DNA of 64,000 nucleotides from Methanolobus mangrovi (GCF_031312535.1 NZ_CP133594.1:248001-312000), one strand, 5' to 3'; positions 43,943-52,902 are shown, counted from the stretch's first letter. The notes: generated by a model from the sequence alone, not told the origin. Program-made: numbers and translations.

Positions 43943-44353
43943 ATGAAGATGTTAATGTTCGATACGGAATACTTTTGGTTTGAGACCTTCAGTAAGAACC
44001 TTGATCATGTGGATGATCTTGAAACAGAAGAACGGATAGAAGATACTGCAGTTGCTTTCATCCATGCTGAGGTAGAGGATGAGCCACGAAAGGATAAAGT
44101 GGTAAAAAAGGCAGTATCAAATCTGAAATGGTATCTCAATAAGGTGAATAAGAACAGGATAGTACTGCACTCGTTTGCTCATCTGTCTTCCAGTAAATCC
44201 TCTCCTGAATTTGCGATGGAAGTACTTTCAGAGATCAAAACAAAACTGGAAAATAAGGAAGTCGAGGTTCATACAACTGCTTTCGGATACTTTTCAGAAT
44301 TTTCCATTCATGTTCGCGGTGAATCGCTGGCAAAAGTGTTCAAGGAAATCTGA
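43943..44353 (+). CDS. Free-standing archaeal ThrRS editing domain
   Basis: 136 aa, similar over its whole length to the N-terminal editing (D-aminoacyl-tRNA deacylase-like) domain of archaeal threonyl-tRNA synthetase: SFAHLSSSKSSPEFAMEVL and the C-terminal TTAFGYFSEFSIHVRGESL. No synthetase core follows. It starts 19 nt after the ThiF-like gene and is probably co-transcribed. It may deacylate Ser- or misacylated tRNA in trans, or have been adapted to another role in the sulfur cluster; family call is firm, role is inference. Confidence 0.83.
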   Translation: MKMLMFDTEYFWFETFSKNLDHVDDLETEERIEDTAVAFIHAEVEDEPRKDKVVKKAVSNLKWYLNKVNKNRIVLHSFAHLSSSKSSPEFAMEVLSEIKTKLENKEVEVHTTAFGYFSEFSIHVRGESLAKVFKEI

Positions 44354-44365
44354 GAACATCCCACT

Positions 44366-45418
44366 TTAATTATTTTTGTTTTCGATATCAGTAAGGTATT
44401 CCTCATTGAACATTTTTGCCATAAGGACTACGTATGATATTAACAGTGGTCCTATAATAATTCCAAGCAGGCCGAACAGGTTTAGTCCGATAATAACTCC
44501 TATGAGTGATTCCAGGGGGTGGATTCGTCCTACTTTTTTCTGAATTACTGGTCTAAGGAAATTATCAATTGAACTGAGGATGGCTCCTCCAATGAGAATT
44601 CCTACGGCGGTAAAGTAATCCTGCTGGACAAGTTGGATCATGGCTGCAGGCAGCCATATAAGTGTCGCACCCACTACTGGCAGGAATGAAAGAAGGACTG
44701 TAACAAATCCCCAGAGAAATGCCCCCTCAACTCCAAGTAGGAGAAATGTTATTGTGAGTATTGTTCCCTGTATAATGGCAATTATTCCTGAACTGATAAG
44801 CGTTGCATTGACAATGGACTTGAATTCTTTCTGAAGGATGTCTGTATTCTCCTTGCTGAATGGTATTGCATTCTGAAGCTTCATCGAGCATCTTGAATCC
44901 ATTCCTACAAGCAGGTAAAAAAGAAGGAAATACATAATTACAAATTCAATGATCCTTTGTCCCAGGCTTTGAATTGCATTTACAAGCATGATACTAAAGA
45001 AATTAGCAGCTGATGAGGCCACCTCTGTTATCTTTTCACTGAGATTGATGCCAAGTGGTAATCCTTCAAGATGCAGATTACTTATGTAGAGATTGATAGT
45101 TTCCACATATCCGGGGAGAGTGCCCGTGTCAAACAGGATATTTTGTATCTGGATGATAACAACGGTTATTAGCAGGTATAAAGGTATCATTATCAATATA
45201 ATTGTGAGAAAAATGATTCCAAAAGCCGCGATATTTTTGTTTATGTTCTTTTTCGTCGTCATGTACATATAAAGAGGTTTGAAGACCACGTATAGGATAA
45301 AAGCTCCAAAAAAAGCGTTGATGAAGGGATATAGTGCATAAATAAGTACCGCAGCCAGTACACTAAGTACCAGAAGTGCCTGTGGCATCTTGCTTGAGTG
45401 GTTCATTACTTCTACCAT
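44366..45418 (-). CDS. AI-2E family transporter / PerM-like permease
   Basis: 350-aa membrane protein with about 8 helices in the family pattern: two N-terminal pairs, a variable extracytoplasmic stretch (about 100-150), then VGATLIWLPAAM, DNFLRPVIQKKVGRIHPL and IGVIIGLNLFGLLGIIIGPLL. The family exports small molecules or ions; the substrate is unknown. Divergent from the BrkB-type gene. Confidence 0.87.
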   Translation of the reverse strand: MVEVMNHSSKMPQALLVLSVLAAVLIYALYPFINAFFGAFILYVVFKPLYMYMTTKKNINKNIAAFGIIFLTIILIMIPLYLLITVVIIQIQNILFDTGTLPGYVETINLYISNLHLEGLPLGINLSEKITEVASSAANFFSIMLVNAIQSLGQRIIEFVIMYFLLFYLLVGMDSRCSMKLQNAIPFSKENTDILQKEFKSIVNATLISSGIIAIIQGTILTITFLLLGVEGAFLWGFVTVLLSFLPVVGATLIWLPAAMIQLVQQDYFTAVGILIGGAILSSIDNFLRPVIQKKVGRIHPLESLIGVIIGLNLFGLLGIIIGPLLISYVVLMAKMFNEEYLTDIENKNN

Positions 45419-45503
45419 TTCTTAACCATAGTATTTAAGGTTAATATTCAGGATAGTCCTGTTCAGATAACAGCTATATCCTATTGGATAATTGTTTTAG
45501 TCA

Positions 45504-46337
45504 ATGATATCAGGATATATCGGTCTTTTCAGAAAAACTCTGGATAAGTGGATAGAGGATGATGGTATCACAAATAGTGCAGCTCTTTCTTTTCATGCAC
45601 TAATAGGCCTGCCTGCTCTTCTTCTCTTTGCTCTGTTCATAGGTAGTATCTTCCTGAAACAACAGATTATCGAGGCTGCCATTATTACAGATGTATCACT
45701 GCTTGCAGATGATCTTTCCATGCAGGCTTTGAATATGCTTTTCACACAGCTTTCTATAAGCAGCTCCCCTGGCTTTGGAATTATCTTGAGTTTCCTGATA
45801 TATCTTTGGAGTGCAGGTAACATATTCCTTCAGCTCCAGAAGATGATAAATAAAATGTGGGGTCTGAGGATTTCTAACAGGAGCTGGCTTCATCAATTTG
45901 TCCGCAAAAGGGTCTCAGCTCTAGTTGCAGCTCTGGCATTTGGAATGCTTGTGGCAATGAGCACGGTTTTCGAACTGGTATTCTTTGTTATTTCCGATAA
46001 TCTGGAATCAGTTCTTTCCATTTCAACCGGTGCTGTGAAATATGCGAGCTTTTGGATAAATTTTGCAACTCTGATCGTTCTTTTCATATACCTTTTCAGG
46101 GTGCTTCCGGAAGCAAACATCGATTTAAAATATGTTTTTACAGGTTCACTATTAACAGTTATCCTGCTTACGGTAGGTAAGTATCTGATAGGAATTTACC
46201 TTGCTTACAGTAATATAACTACTGTCTACGGAACTATAGGTTCAATACTTATCATTTTTCTCTGGATATATATGTCTTCCATATTTGTCACTTTCATGGC
46301 TGAATTCATAGGTGTCTATTCAGAATACGATCATTAA
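45504..46337 (+). CDS. YihY/BrkB-family membrane protein
   Basis: 277 aa with about six helices. Typical are AALSFHALIGLPALLLFALF near the start, WSAGNIFLQLQKMINKMWGL in the middle and SILIIFLWIYMSSIFVTFMAEF at the end. The bacterial family was once thought to be RNase BN; it is an integral membrane protein of unknown transport role. Confidence 0.87.
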   Translation: MISGYIGLFRKTLDKWIEDDGITNSAALSFHALIGLPALLLFALFIGSIFLKQQIIEAAIITDVSLLADDLSMQALNMLFTQLSISSSPGFGIILSFLIYLWSAGNIFLQLQKMINKMWGLRISNRSWLHQFVRKRVSALVAALAFGMLVAMSTVFELVFFVISDNLESVLSISTGAVKYASFWINFATLIVLFIYLFRVLPEANIDLKYVFTGSLLTVILLTVGKYLIGIYLAYSNITTVYGTIGSILIIFLWIYMSSIFVTFMAEFIGVYSEYDH

Positions 46338-46391
46338 AAGCTGTTTCAAGTGTCATGTTGCTCTTTATTTTGCATCATTGATTATATACAT

Positions 46392-46423
46392 TAGGGTGTT
46401 GCAATGCCCTTTAGTACACCCTA
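46392..46423. terminator. Stem-loop downstream of BrkB-type gene
   Basis: TAGGGTGT (46392-46399) pairs perfectly with ACACCCTA (46416-46423) over a 16-nt loop. No strong T run follows, so it may act as a processing or weak termination site. Confidence 0.4.
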
Positions 46424-46481
46424 TGGAGCTTTATGATTTGTAATACTATCTGGTCATACATCAGGTAATCATTTTCAAGCG

Positions 46482-46516
46482 ACGTGTATGATTTTATATT
46501 ACATTTTCATACACGT
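46482..46516. promoter_or_regulatory. Inverted repeat ACGTGTATGA upstream of tspO
   Basis: ACGTGTATGA (46482-46491) and TCATACACGT (46507-46516) are perfect 10-bp arms around 15 nt of AT-rich sequence with a TATA-like TTTTATATTA. A further GTGTATGA half-site lies at 46553-46560. Likely regulator sites for tspO. Confidence 0.5.
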
Positions 46517-46613
46517 GGTTGGTGTCTTTTTTCACTTCGATTATCATTTGTAGTGTATGATGGGAACATATAACTATTATTCAATATGATATGTAATAAG
46601 GGAGTGCATAAAG

Positions 46614-47099
46614 GTGAATTGGGAACTGATTGACTGGAAAAAACTGATAATTTCAATTGCCTTATGTCAGCTAGCTGGCATAGTTGGGGGACTCTTCACT
46701 TACAGTTCCATTCCAATATGGTATGCATCACTTGTAAAACCAGCCTTCGTTCCTCCAAGCTGGCTTTTTTCAGTGGTATGGCCTCTTCTTTATCTTCTAA
46801 TGGGTAGTGCTCTTTATATTATATGGAACAAAGGCTTACAATCTTCTGAAATAACAATAGCAGTAAAAGTATTTGGAGTCCAGCTGTTTTTGAACATCCT
46901 CTGGTCAGCTTTGTTCTTTGGGTTGCGTTCTCCCTTCATGGGTTTTATTGAGATCCTTGTCTTATGGATTGCTATTGTAGTGAATATTGTGTTGTTCTAC
47001 AGAATATCAAGACCCGCCGGAATGCTTCTTGTGCCATACATTCTCTGGGTGTCTTTTGCTGTCTATCTCAATTATTCTCTCATGGTATTGAATTCCTGA
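46614..47099 (+). CDS. tspO: TspO/MBR family protein
   Basis: 161-aa five-helix membrane protein of the tryptophan-rich sensory protein / peripheral benzodiazepine receptor family, which binds porphyrins and related ligands. Signatures: PIWYASLVKPAFVPPSWLFSVVWPLLYLLMG is split over helices 1-2, and LFLNILWSALFFGLRSP over helix 3. Start GTG 46614 follows GGGAG. In a methanogen rich in tetrapyrroles (F430, cobamides, haem, siroheme) tetrapyrrole or stress sensing is plausible but inferred. Confidence 0.9.
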   Translation: MNWELIDWKKLIISIALCQLAGIVGGLFTYSSIPIWYASLVKPAFVPPSWLFSVVWPLLYLLMGSALYIIWNKGLQSSEITIAVKVFGVQLFLNILWSALFFGLRSPFMGFIEILVLWIAIVVNIVLFYRISRPAGMLLVPYILWVSFAVYLNYSLMVLNS

Positions 47100-47384
47100 A
47101 ATCTTCCGTGTTCTTTCTTCTGGGTACATGATGTGCTATGTCTGCCGATGTAACCGCTAGATGCATTGTATAAGCATACCTGGCTTTAACGGAAGCACCA
47201 TAGAAATTAAGAATGCTGCAAAGCTTACTGGCAACAGAAGTTATGGTAAATGTGCCATGAAAGATGGGCCGGTACAAAAATAAAATAGTGAATTCCAACA
47301 ATATCTCAAAAATATGATGTGTGTGAGATCTGCTCAGCAGATAAATGTGGGGTCAGCATTTTTAAATGCTGTTCCCTTTTGTTT

Positions 47385-47684
47385 TTACAGGATATCTCTC
47401 AGAGCATTAGCTGCAGTGTAAACGCTCCCTATACCTCCGATATAGTTTGCTATGCGTACCGCTTCCATAATTTCTTCCTTTGTTGCTCCTTCAGCCATTG
47501 CCTGCATGGCAAGTACTTTCACACCATCGACTGCTCCATGGTCTGCATCAAGTGCCATAGCTATGAGTAATTTGTATTTCAACGGAATACTGCCTTCAGA
47601 AAGTGCATTTTCGAGTGCTCCTTCTATTATATTGAAAAATTCACTGTCTTTTTCCTGTATGATACTCAGTGGGTGTCCTTCCAT
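47385..47684 (-). CDS. Carboxymuconolactone decarboxylase-like protein without Cys pair
   Basis: 99 aa, all-helical CMD/AhpD-like fold (PLKYKLLIAMALDADHGAVDGVKVLAMQAMAEGATKEEIMEAVRIA, seen as consecutive helices). The redox CxxC of AhpD is absent: the position reads DADHGA, and the protein has no cysteine at all, so it is unlikely to be a peroxidase-system reductase. The 285 nt between tspO and this gene show nothing else. Confidence 0.82.
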   Translation of the reverse strand: MEGHPLSIIQEKDSEFFNIIEGALENALSEGSIPLKYKLLIAMALDADHGAVDGVKVLAMQAMAEGATKEEIMEAVRIANYIGGIGSVYTAANALRDIL

Positions 47685-47823
47685 ATTCTCATCTCCTTTC
47701 TTCTCATATAGCTTACATCCTGGATTTGATACTGTTGTATAATAATGTGGTTGTATGATATTTTATTGTTTACATTCGGTCTTTTATTCTTTCTTTGGAG
47801 GCGGTGGTTCAAAAAACTTAAGT

Positions 47824-47853
47824 ATGACTCTGGTCATTTATGACCGTGGTCAT
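47824..47853. promoter_or_regulatory. Tandem palindromic operator upstream of tetR
   Basis: Two perfect dyads of the form ATGAC-N4-GTCAT (47824-47837 and 47840-47853), 16 nt centre to centre, lie about 30 nt before the TetR-family start. They are the probable autoregulatory operator for the regulator and the exporter genes behind it. Confidence 0.75.
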
Positions 47854-47881
47854 ATTTACAATGTGCCACAAATGAGGTAGT

Positions 47882-48493
47882 ATGTCCCTGCGAGAAAAAA
47901 AGAAACAGGATACAAGAACTCGTATCTTTGAAGTATCCGGCAAATTGTTCAAGGATAAAGGTTTTGAAAATACCACAGTTGATGAGATCACTAAAGAAGC
48001 TGGCATAGCTAAAGGCACATTCTTTAATTATTTTCCTAGAAAAGAGTCACTTTTGTGTTATTTCAGAGAGCAGAAAGAAGAATTTATCTTCAGCATAATG
48101 GAAAATCAAATGTCATTAAATGCTCCTGCGAAGGAAAAAATAAAGAATTTCCTTGTTCTGGTTGCAGAGAACTATGAAAAGGACAAGGAGCTTCTGAAAT
48201 TATTATTCTTTGAGCACAAACGATTGGTTATGAACTCTGACCAGCGGCCAACTGAGAAAAAACAAAGGCATCAAAGGCAGGAACGTTTTATCAGTATGCT
48301 CTCTGATTTTCTCAGGGAAGGTATGGATCAGGGTGAAATTAAGAAGGGAATCGACCTGAAAATAGCATCAGAATCCCTGAATGCTATTTATTTCCACTCA
48401 CTGATGATGTGGCTCCATTCTGATACAGACTACTCTTTTTCCAGGGATATATCCGCGAAGATCGATATAATATTCGAAGGCATTGGTGTATGA
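47882..48493 (+). CDS. TetR-family transcriptional regulator
   Basis: 203 aa. N-terminal TetR HTH: KKQDTRTRIFEVSGKLFKDKGF, TTVDEITKEAGIAKGTFFNYFPRKESL; variable helical ligand domain after about 60. It lies 3 nt before an ABC exporter ATPase gene and directly behind a tandem palindrome, a self-contained drug- or stress-responsive module. The ATPase start is only a few bases past its stop, so the three genes form one operon. Confidence 0.92.
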   Translation: MSLREKKKQDTRTRIFEVSGKLFKDKGFENTTVDEITKEAGIAKGTFFNYFPRKESLLCYFREQKEEFIFSIMENQMSLNAPAKEKIKNFLVLVAENYEKDKELLKLLFFEHKRLVMNSDQRPTEKKQRHQRQERFISMLSDFLREGMDQGEIKKGIDLKIASESLNAIYFHSLMMWLHSDTDYSFSRDISAKIDIIFEGIGV

Positions 48494-48496
48494 AAA

Positions 48497-49480
48497 ATGT
48501 ATGCAATCACAGTTGAGAATCTAGTTAAGAAATTCGGCGATTTTACTGCCGTGAACGATCTCTCATTCGAAATAAAGAGTGGTGAGGTATTCGGTCTGCT
48601 TGGTCCCAACGGAGCCGGCAAGACCACAACCATGTCAATGCTTTCAACAATGCTCAAACCAACATCCGGAAAAGCATCTGTCAATGGATTTGACATCCGG
48701 ACAAATGAAGATGATGTACGTAAATCCATAGGGATAGTCTTCCAGGACCAGAGTCTGGATGAGGAACTCACGGCCTACGAGAACATGGATTTTCATGGAA
48801 GGCTTTATCGTATTCCTAAAAACACAAGGCAAAAAAAGATAGCAGAACTCCTGAAGCTGGTGGAACTGGATGATAAAAAAGACAATCTTGTGAAAACATA
48901 TTCCGGTGGTATGAGGCGCCGTCTGGAGATTGCAAGGGGTTTGTTACATGAGCCGAAAGTACTTTTCCTGGATGAACCCACTCTTGGACTTGATCCGCAG
49001 ACAAGGAATCACCTGTGGGATTACATAGCGAAGCTCAATCAAGAAAAAGGTATCACAATAATCCTCACCACACATTATATGGAAGAAGCAGACAAACTCT
49101 GCCACAGGATAGCAATAATAGACAAGGGCCAGATAATAGCAATGGATACTTCCGAAAAACTCAAAAATGACATTGGTGGTGATGTTATTACTATAGTCTC
49201 TTCTGAACGGGACAACCTGTATTCGGCTATAAAGTCCCTGCCTGCTATTAAGAATATCGAGCTTCATGATTCATCTATCACTATTGGCTTGCAAAATGCG
49301 GAAAAGCATGTTGCACAAATCGTCAACATGGCATCTGAAAAGGGTATCCTCATTGATTCCCTGTCAATTCATAAACCAACCCTTGAAGACGTGTTCCTGC
49401 ACTTTACAGGCAGGACTATCAGGGAAGAGGAAGCCAGCACCAAAGACAAGATGCGCATGATGCAAAGAGTAAGGAGATGA
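48497..49480 (+). CDS. ABC-2 exporter ATP-binding protein
   Basis: 327-aa DrrA/CcmA-type ATPase: Walker A GPNGAGKTT, Q-loop FQDQSLDEELT, signature YSGGMRRRLE, Walker B LFLDEPTLGLD, H-loop TTHYMEEAD. The C-terminal extension (about 220-327) ends VFLHFTGRTIREEE, as in antibiotic exporters of the DrrA group. Paired with the permease 4 nt downstream and controlled by the upstream TetR protein. Confidence 0.93.
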   Translation: MYAITVENLVKKFGDFTAVNDLSFEIKSGEVFGLLGPNGAGKTTTMSMLSTMLKPTSGKASVNGFDIRTNEDDVRKSIGIVFQDQSLDEELTAYENMDFHGRLYRIPKNTRQKKIAELLKLVELDDKKDNLVKTYSGGMRRRLEIARGLLHEPKVLFLDEPTLGLDPQTRNHLWDYIAKLNQEKGITIILTTHYMEEADKLCHRIAIIDKGQIIAMDTSEKLKNDIGGDVITIVSSERDNLYSAIKSLPAIKNIELHDSSITIGLQNAEKHVAQIVNMASEKGILIDSLSIHKPTLEDVFLHFTGRTIREEEASTKDKMRMMQRVRR

Positions 49481-49484
49481 TCAA

Positions 49485-50234
49485 ATGGACATAGTTTACA
49501 CAATCTGGTTAAGGAATGTGAAACGTTATCTTCGTTCAAAAAGCAGGATGGTAGGTAGTCTGGGTATGCCCATGTTCCTTCTGCTTGTCCTTGGATTTGG
49601 CCTGAACTCCGTGGTTGCTATTCCGGGTATGGAGCAGGGATACATTGGTTTCATAATGCCCGGGATCATTTCCATGAGTGTTCTTTTCACTTCAGTGTTT
49701 GCAGGCATACAGATAATATGGGACAAACAGTTCGGATTCCTGAAAGAGACACTTGTAGCTCCGGTATCTCGGCTAGAGATCATGCTTGGGCAGACCTTCG
49801 GAGGCGCTACCACTGCTGTTATACAGGGATTCATAATATTAGTCCTGTCATTATTCATGGGTCTTGATATCAGCAGCATTTCAGGATTTGCAATAGCTGT
49901 CATCTTCATGTTACTCATTGGAATTTCCTTTACAGCATTTGGAATTGCCATTGCTTCAAGAATGGAGGATATGCATGGTTTCCAGCTCATAATGAACTTC
50001 GTTATCTTCCCGATATTCGGATTGTCAGGCGCCCTGTTTCCTATTGACAGCCTGCCGGGCTGGGTTCGGTACCTTACACTACTGGACCCTCTTACATACG
50101 GGGTTGAAGGTATCAGGTATGGTCTTCTTGGTAGTTCCCAGATAGACCCTGGCATAAGTTTTGTAGTTCTTTCAGGATTTACTATTTTGATGGTAATACT
50201 GGGTTCATACCTGTTCAGGAAAATAAGTGTCTGA
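49485..50234 (+). CDS. ABC-2 type permease
   Basis: 249-aa membrane permease with six predicted helices and the ABC-2 signature region near the C-terminus (IFPIFGLSGALFPIDSLPGW, DPLTYGVEGIR). DrrB-like. Probably exports a hydrophobic compound with the preceding ATPase; the substrate is unknown. Confidence 0.92.
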   Translation: MDIVYTIWLRNVKRYLRSKSRMVGSLGMPMFLLLVLGFGLNSVVAIPGMEQGYIGFIMPGIISMSVLFTSVFAGIQIIWDKQFGFLKETLVAPVSRLEIMLGQTFGGATTAVIQGFIILVLSLFMGLDISSISGFAIAVIFMLLIGISFTAFGIAIASRMEDMHGFQLIMNFVIFPIFGLSGALFPIDSLPGWVRYLTLLDPLTYGVEGIRYGLLGSSQIDPGISFVVLSGFTILMVILGSYLFRKISV

Positions 50235-50583
50235 TGGATAGTATAAACAAAGTATCTCAATCTTACTTTGTAATCAAGCGGTTGTAATATAATCAATATA
50301 AAAATATCATGGAGTCTGCTATACAGGCTCCGGATGTTATTTATTTTAGCTATTTTTGATTTGGTGCCCGTCCTTATTTAGGGCCTATGCTCATACCTCA
50401 CTTTCATAGGCGAAAAGCGCCCAGTTTGCATTAGTCTAATCGTATAATCGTAATAAACCAGTATTCTTTTATATAAGCAACATTATAACAAAAGTGACAT
50501 TATAACAGGCATAAATATTCGTGTATGTATAGCCGTATGTGGATACTTGCTGATTATATGGGCTTGTTTATTGGCTGGTTGGG
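50235..50583. promoter_or_regulatory. Promoter region of PAS kinase, with direct repeat
   Basis: About 350 nt without a gene. A TATA box CTTTTATATAAGC lies at about 50467-50479. Directly after it the sequence ACATTATAACA occurs twice, 17 nt apart (about 50482 and 50499). A CGTATAATCGTAATAA stretch precedes the TATA box. Confidence 0.45.
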
Positions 50584-52524
50584 ATGGAATATATGCAAAG
50601 ATTACTGTTGCTCGATTCTAATAAGGAAAAGGATTCTGAACTTGGATCCAAAATTAAAGAAATGGGGTATCCATTCTCTTCGATATTAGTTTCCGGTCAG
50701 GGAAATTTTGATAACACATCCATCAAAAAAACAGATATCATTTTTTATTCATATGATGAAGTAGAGTTTGATACGGTCTTCAATGATCTTTCTAATCTAC
50801 TGGCAGATAGTCTTGTTATTTTTGTAGTTGGAAATTGCAGCACGGCTTTATTTGACAGTATGGCCCGGTTCAGTAACTCCTGGTATCTCAAGGAACCTTT
50901 TGATAAAAATGAACTTGATTTCATTGTCCGTATGGCATCTGCTGAGGGTAGTTTGCATGAAGGAACGGCTGTCTGTGAATTTGAAAGCATGGAGCATAAA
51001 CTGGAAGAGCAAAAAAAACTGGTCAATGTAGCCTTTGATCAGGCTCCTGTGCTTATGATGATAATTAATAATCATTTCCGGGTGGAAATGATCAATGCAA
51101 TTGGACTTGAGATAATAGGAAAAGACCCTGGCGACCTTCTTGGATTGGCAGGAGGGGATATTTTCTCATGTGTCAATTCATTCAGGGGTGAAGGATGTGG
51201 CAACACTCCCGAATGTGCAGTATGCTTCATCCGTACTATCGTCGCTGAGACTTTCAGAACGGGTGAGGATTATCACAAGATTGAAGGAAGCATGGGAATC
51301 CTGAGAAATGGTGTTGTTTCAAATCATGATTTCCTGATATCTACTGCATATTTGAACTTGGAAGACGAAAAGAAGATCATTCTCTATATGGATGATATCA
51401 CAGAACGTAAAAGGGCTGAAAAGACCTTAAAGGAAAGTGAGGAGCGTTTCCAGGTCTTGTATGAGAATATGCCGGGTGGAACGATAATCATCGGAACAGA
51501 TTATGTTATCGAGGATGTGAACCAGCGTACATGTGAGATTACTGGCTACAGGAAAGAAGAGCTTTTGGGTCAGTTATGCGACATTGTTTGTCCCAAAGGT
51601 TCACTATCAAAAAAATGTCCCATATGGATCGATGGTCTTGAGGGATTTCAGGGAATGGATACCGCTATCAAATGCAAGGATGGCAGTAAGACTCCTATAT
51701 TAAAGAATGCAAAGAAGATCTTTATCGAAGGGCAGCAATATATTCTGGAGAATTTCCAGGATATATCCGAAAGAAAAGAAGCAGAAGAGGCTATACTCAC
51801 TTCAAAGATCACTGCTGAGGAAGCAAACAGGACCAAGAGTGAGTTTCTTGCAACTATGAGCCATGAACTTCGTACGCCTCTGAATGCTGTGATCGGTTAT
51901 TCTGATCTTTTGCTTGACGATGCCTTTGGCATGCTCAATTCACAGCAGAAAAGGTCGATAGGTCATATTTCTCAAAGTGGGAAGCATCTTCTAAAACTGA
52001 TAAATGATATTCTTGATATCTCAAAAGTTGAATCCGGGAAAATGGAACTACACTACGAGGAATTTTATATTCGCGAAATGTTAACCACTGTGTTGAATAT
52101 TATTTCCCCGCTTGCAAGGAAAAAGAGCATGGAATTTGAGATATCCATTGTTCCTGATAAATTATTGATAAACGCTGATAAGGTTCGTTTCAAACAAATA
52201 TTGTTCAATCTTGTCAGCAATGCAGTGAAGTTCACTCAGGATGGCGGCCATGTTCTGTTAAAAGCATATCAAAAAGATAATATGGCAGTGATCTCGGTCA
52301 TAGATACGGGTATAGGTATCTCATCTGGTGATATTGCTAAACTATTCCTTCCTTTCCAGCAGATAGATTCCACAATTTCAAGAAAATATGATGGCACGGG
52401 TCTTGGACTATCGCTTGCGAGAAGGTTCGTTGAAATGCACGGCGGTGAGATGTCTGTTGAAAGCGAATTAGGAAAAGGCAGTAACTTTACTTTCAGAATC
52501 CCTATTGGTGTGATAACAAACTGA
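50584..52524 (+). CDS. Cytoplasmic PAS histidine kinase with two Cys-rich PAS domains
   Basis: 646 aa, no membrane helix. A receiver-like N-terminal domain (about 1-120; ends YLKEPFDKNEL, no acidic pair); PAS 1 (about 145-275) with CVNSFRGEGCGNTPECAVC; PAS 2 (about 285-400) with CDIVCPKGSLSKKCP; HisKA with ATMSHELRTPLNAVIGYSDL; HATPase with NAVKF, DTGIGIS, GTGLGLSLA. It parallels the kinase at 12277 in both ends and in the four-Cys PAS. No cognate receiver adjoins; the TrmB-type regulator at 52531 converges on it. Confidence 0.9.
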   Translation: MEYMQRLLLLDSNKEKDSELGSKIKEMGYPFSSILVSGQGNFDNTSIKKTDIIFYSYDEVEFDTVFNDLSNLLADSLVIFVVGNCSTALFDSMARFSNSWYLKEPFDKNELDFIVRMASAEGSLHEGTAVCEFESMEHKLEEQKKLVNVAFDQAPVLMMIINNHFRVEMINAIGLEIIGKDPGDLLGLAGGDIFSCVNSFRGEGCGNTPECAVCFIRTIVAETFRTGEDYHKIEGSMGILRNGVVSNHDFLISTAYLNLEDEKKIILYMDDITERKRAEKTLKESEERFQVLYENMPGGTIIIGTDYVIEDVNQRTCEITGYRKEELLGQLCDIVCPKGSLSKKCPIWIDGLEGFQGMDTAIKCKDGSKTPILKNAKKIFIEGQQYILENFQDISERKEAEEAILTSKITAEEANRTKSEFLATMSHELRTPLNAVIGYSDLLLDDAFGMLNSQQKRSIGHISQSGKHLLKLINDILDISKVESGKMELHYEEFYIREMLTTVLNIISPLARKKSMEFEISIVPDKLLINADKVRFKQILFNLVSNAVKFTQDGGHVLLKAYQKDNMAVISVIDTGIGISSGDIAKLFLPFQQIDSTISRKYDGTGLGLSLARRFVEMHGGEMSVESELGKGSNFTFRIPIGVITN

Positions 52525-52530
52525 TTTTTA

Positions 52531-52902
52531 CTAAGCCATAAGTTCCTTATCAAAATTCTCGATAAGATCATTCATTTTCTGATACCATTGATCTATGGTC
52601 TTTTTAATCATCCCTTTGACCACGGTAGGTTCAATAGCAACGTACTCATAATAGTATCCACCGATGGAAATGGATTTTGTTTCCCTGTACACGAGGCCTG
52701 CAGAAATAAGATTTTGTAATGAGCGATATGCTGTACTTCTCTCGCGACCCAGTAACTCTCCGAGTTTCTCTGCTGTCATGGGCCCATTCTCAAGAAGTGT
52801 CTTGTACGTATTTATGTCAAGTTCTTTTAGGCCGAGTATACATTTTGCCATGTCCTCGCATTTACATTCGGCTCTTAGCATTTCAGGGATAGAACTTGCC
52901 AT
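52531..52902 (-). CDS. TrmB-type winged-helix regulator
   Basis: About 123 aa. HTH region INTYKTLLENGPMTAEKLGELLGRERSTAYRSLQNLISAGLV is that of TrmB/sugar-specific regulators, followed by a beta wing and a helical C-terminus (KKTIDQWYQKMNDLIENFD). A Cys-rich N-terminus (AECKCEDMAKCILGL) could bind metal. Start ATG 52902 preferred to 52917 by spacing. No sugar-binding domain. Confidence 0.82.
   Translation of the reverse strand: MASSIPEMLRAECKCEDMAKCILGLKELDINTYKTLLENGPMTAEKLGELLGRERSTAYRSLQNLISAGLVYRETKSISIGGYYYEYVAIEPTVVKGMIKKTIDQWYQKMNDLIENFDKELMA

Noticed and set aside
49526-50296. 256-codon minus-strand open frame
   Set aside because: Antisense to the ABC-2 permease gene.
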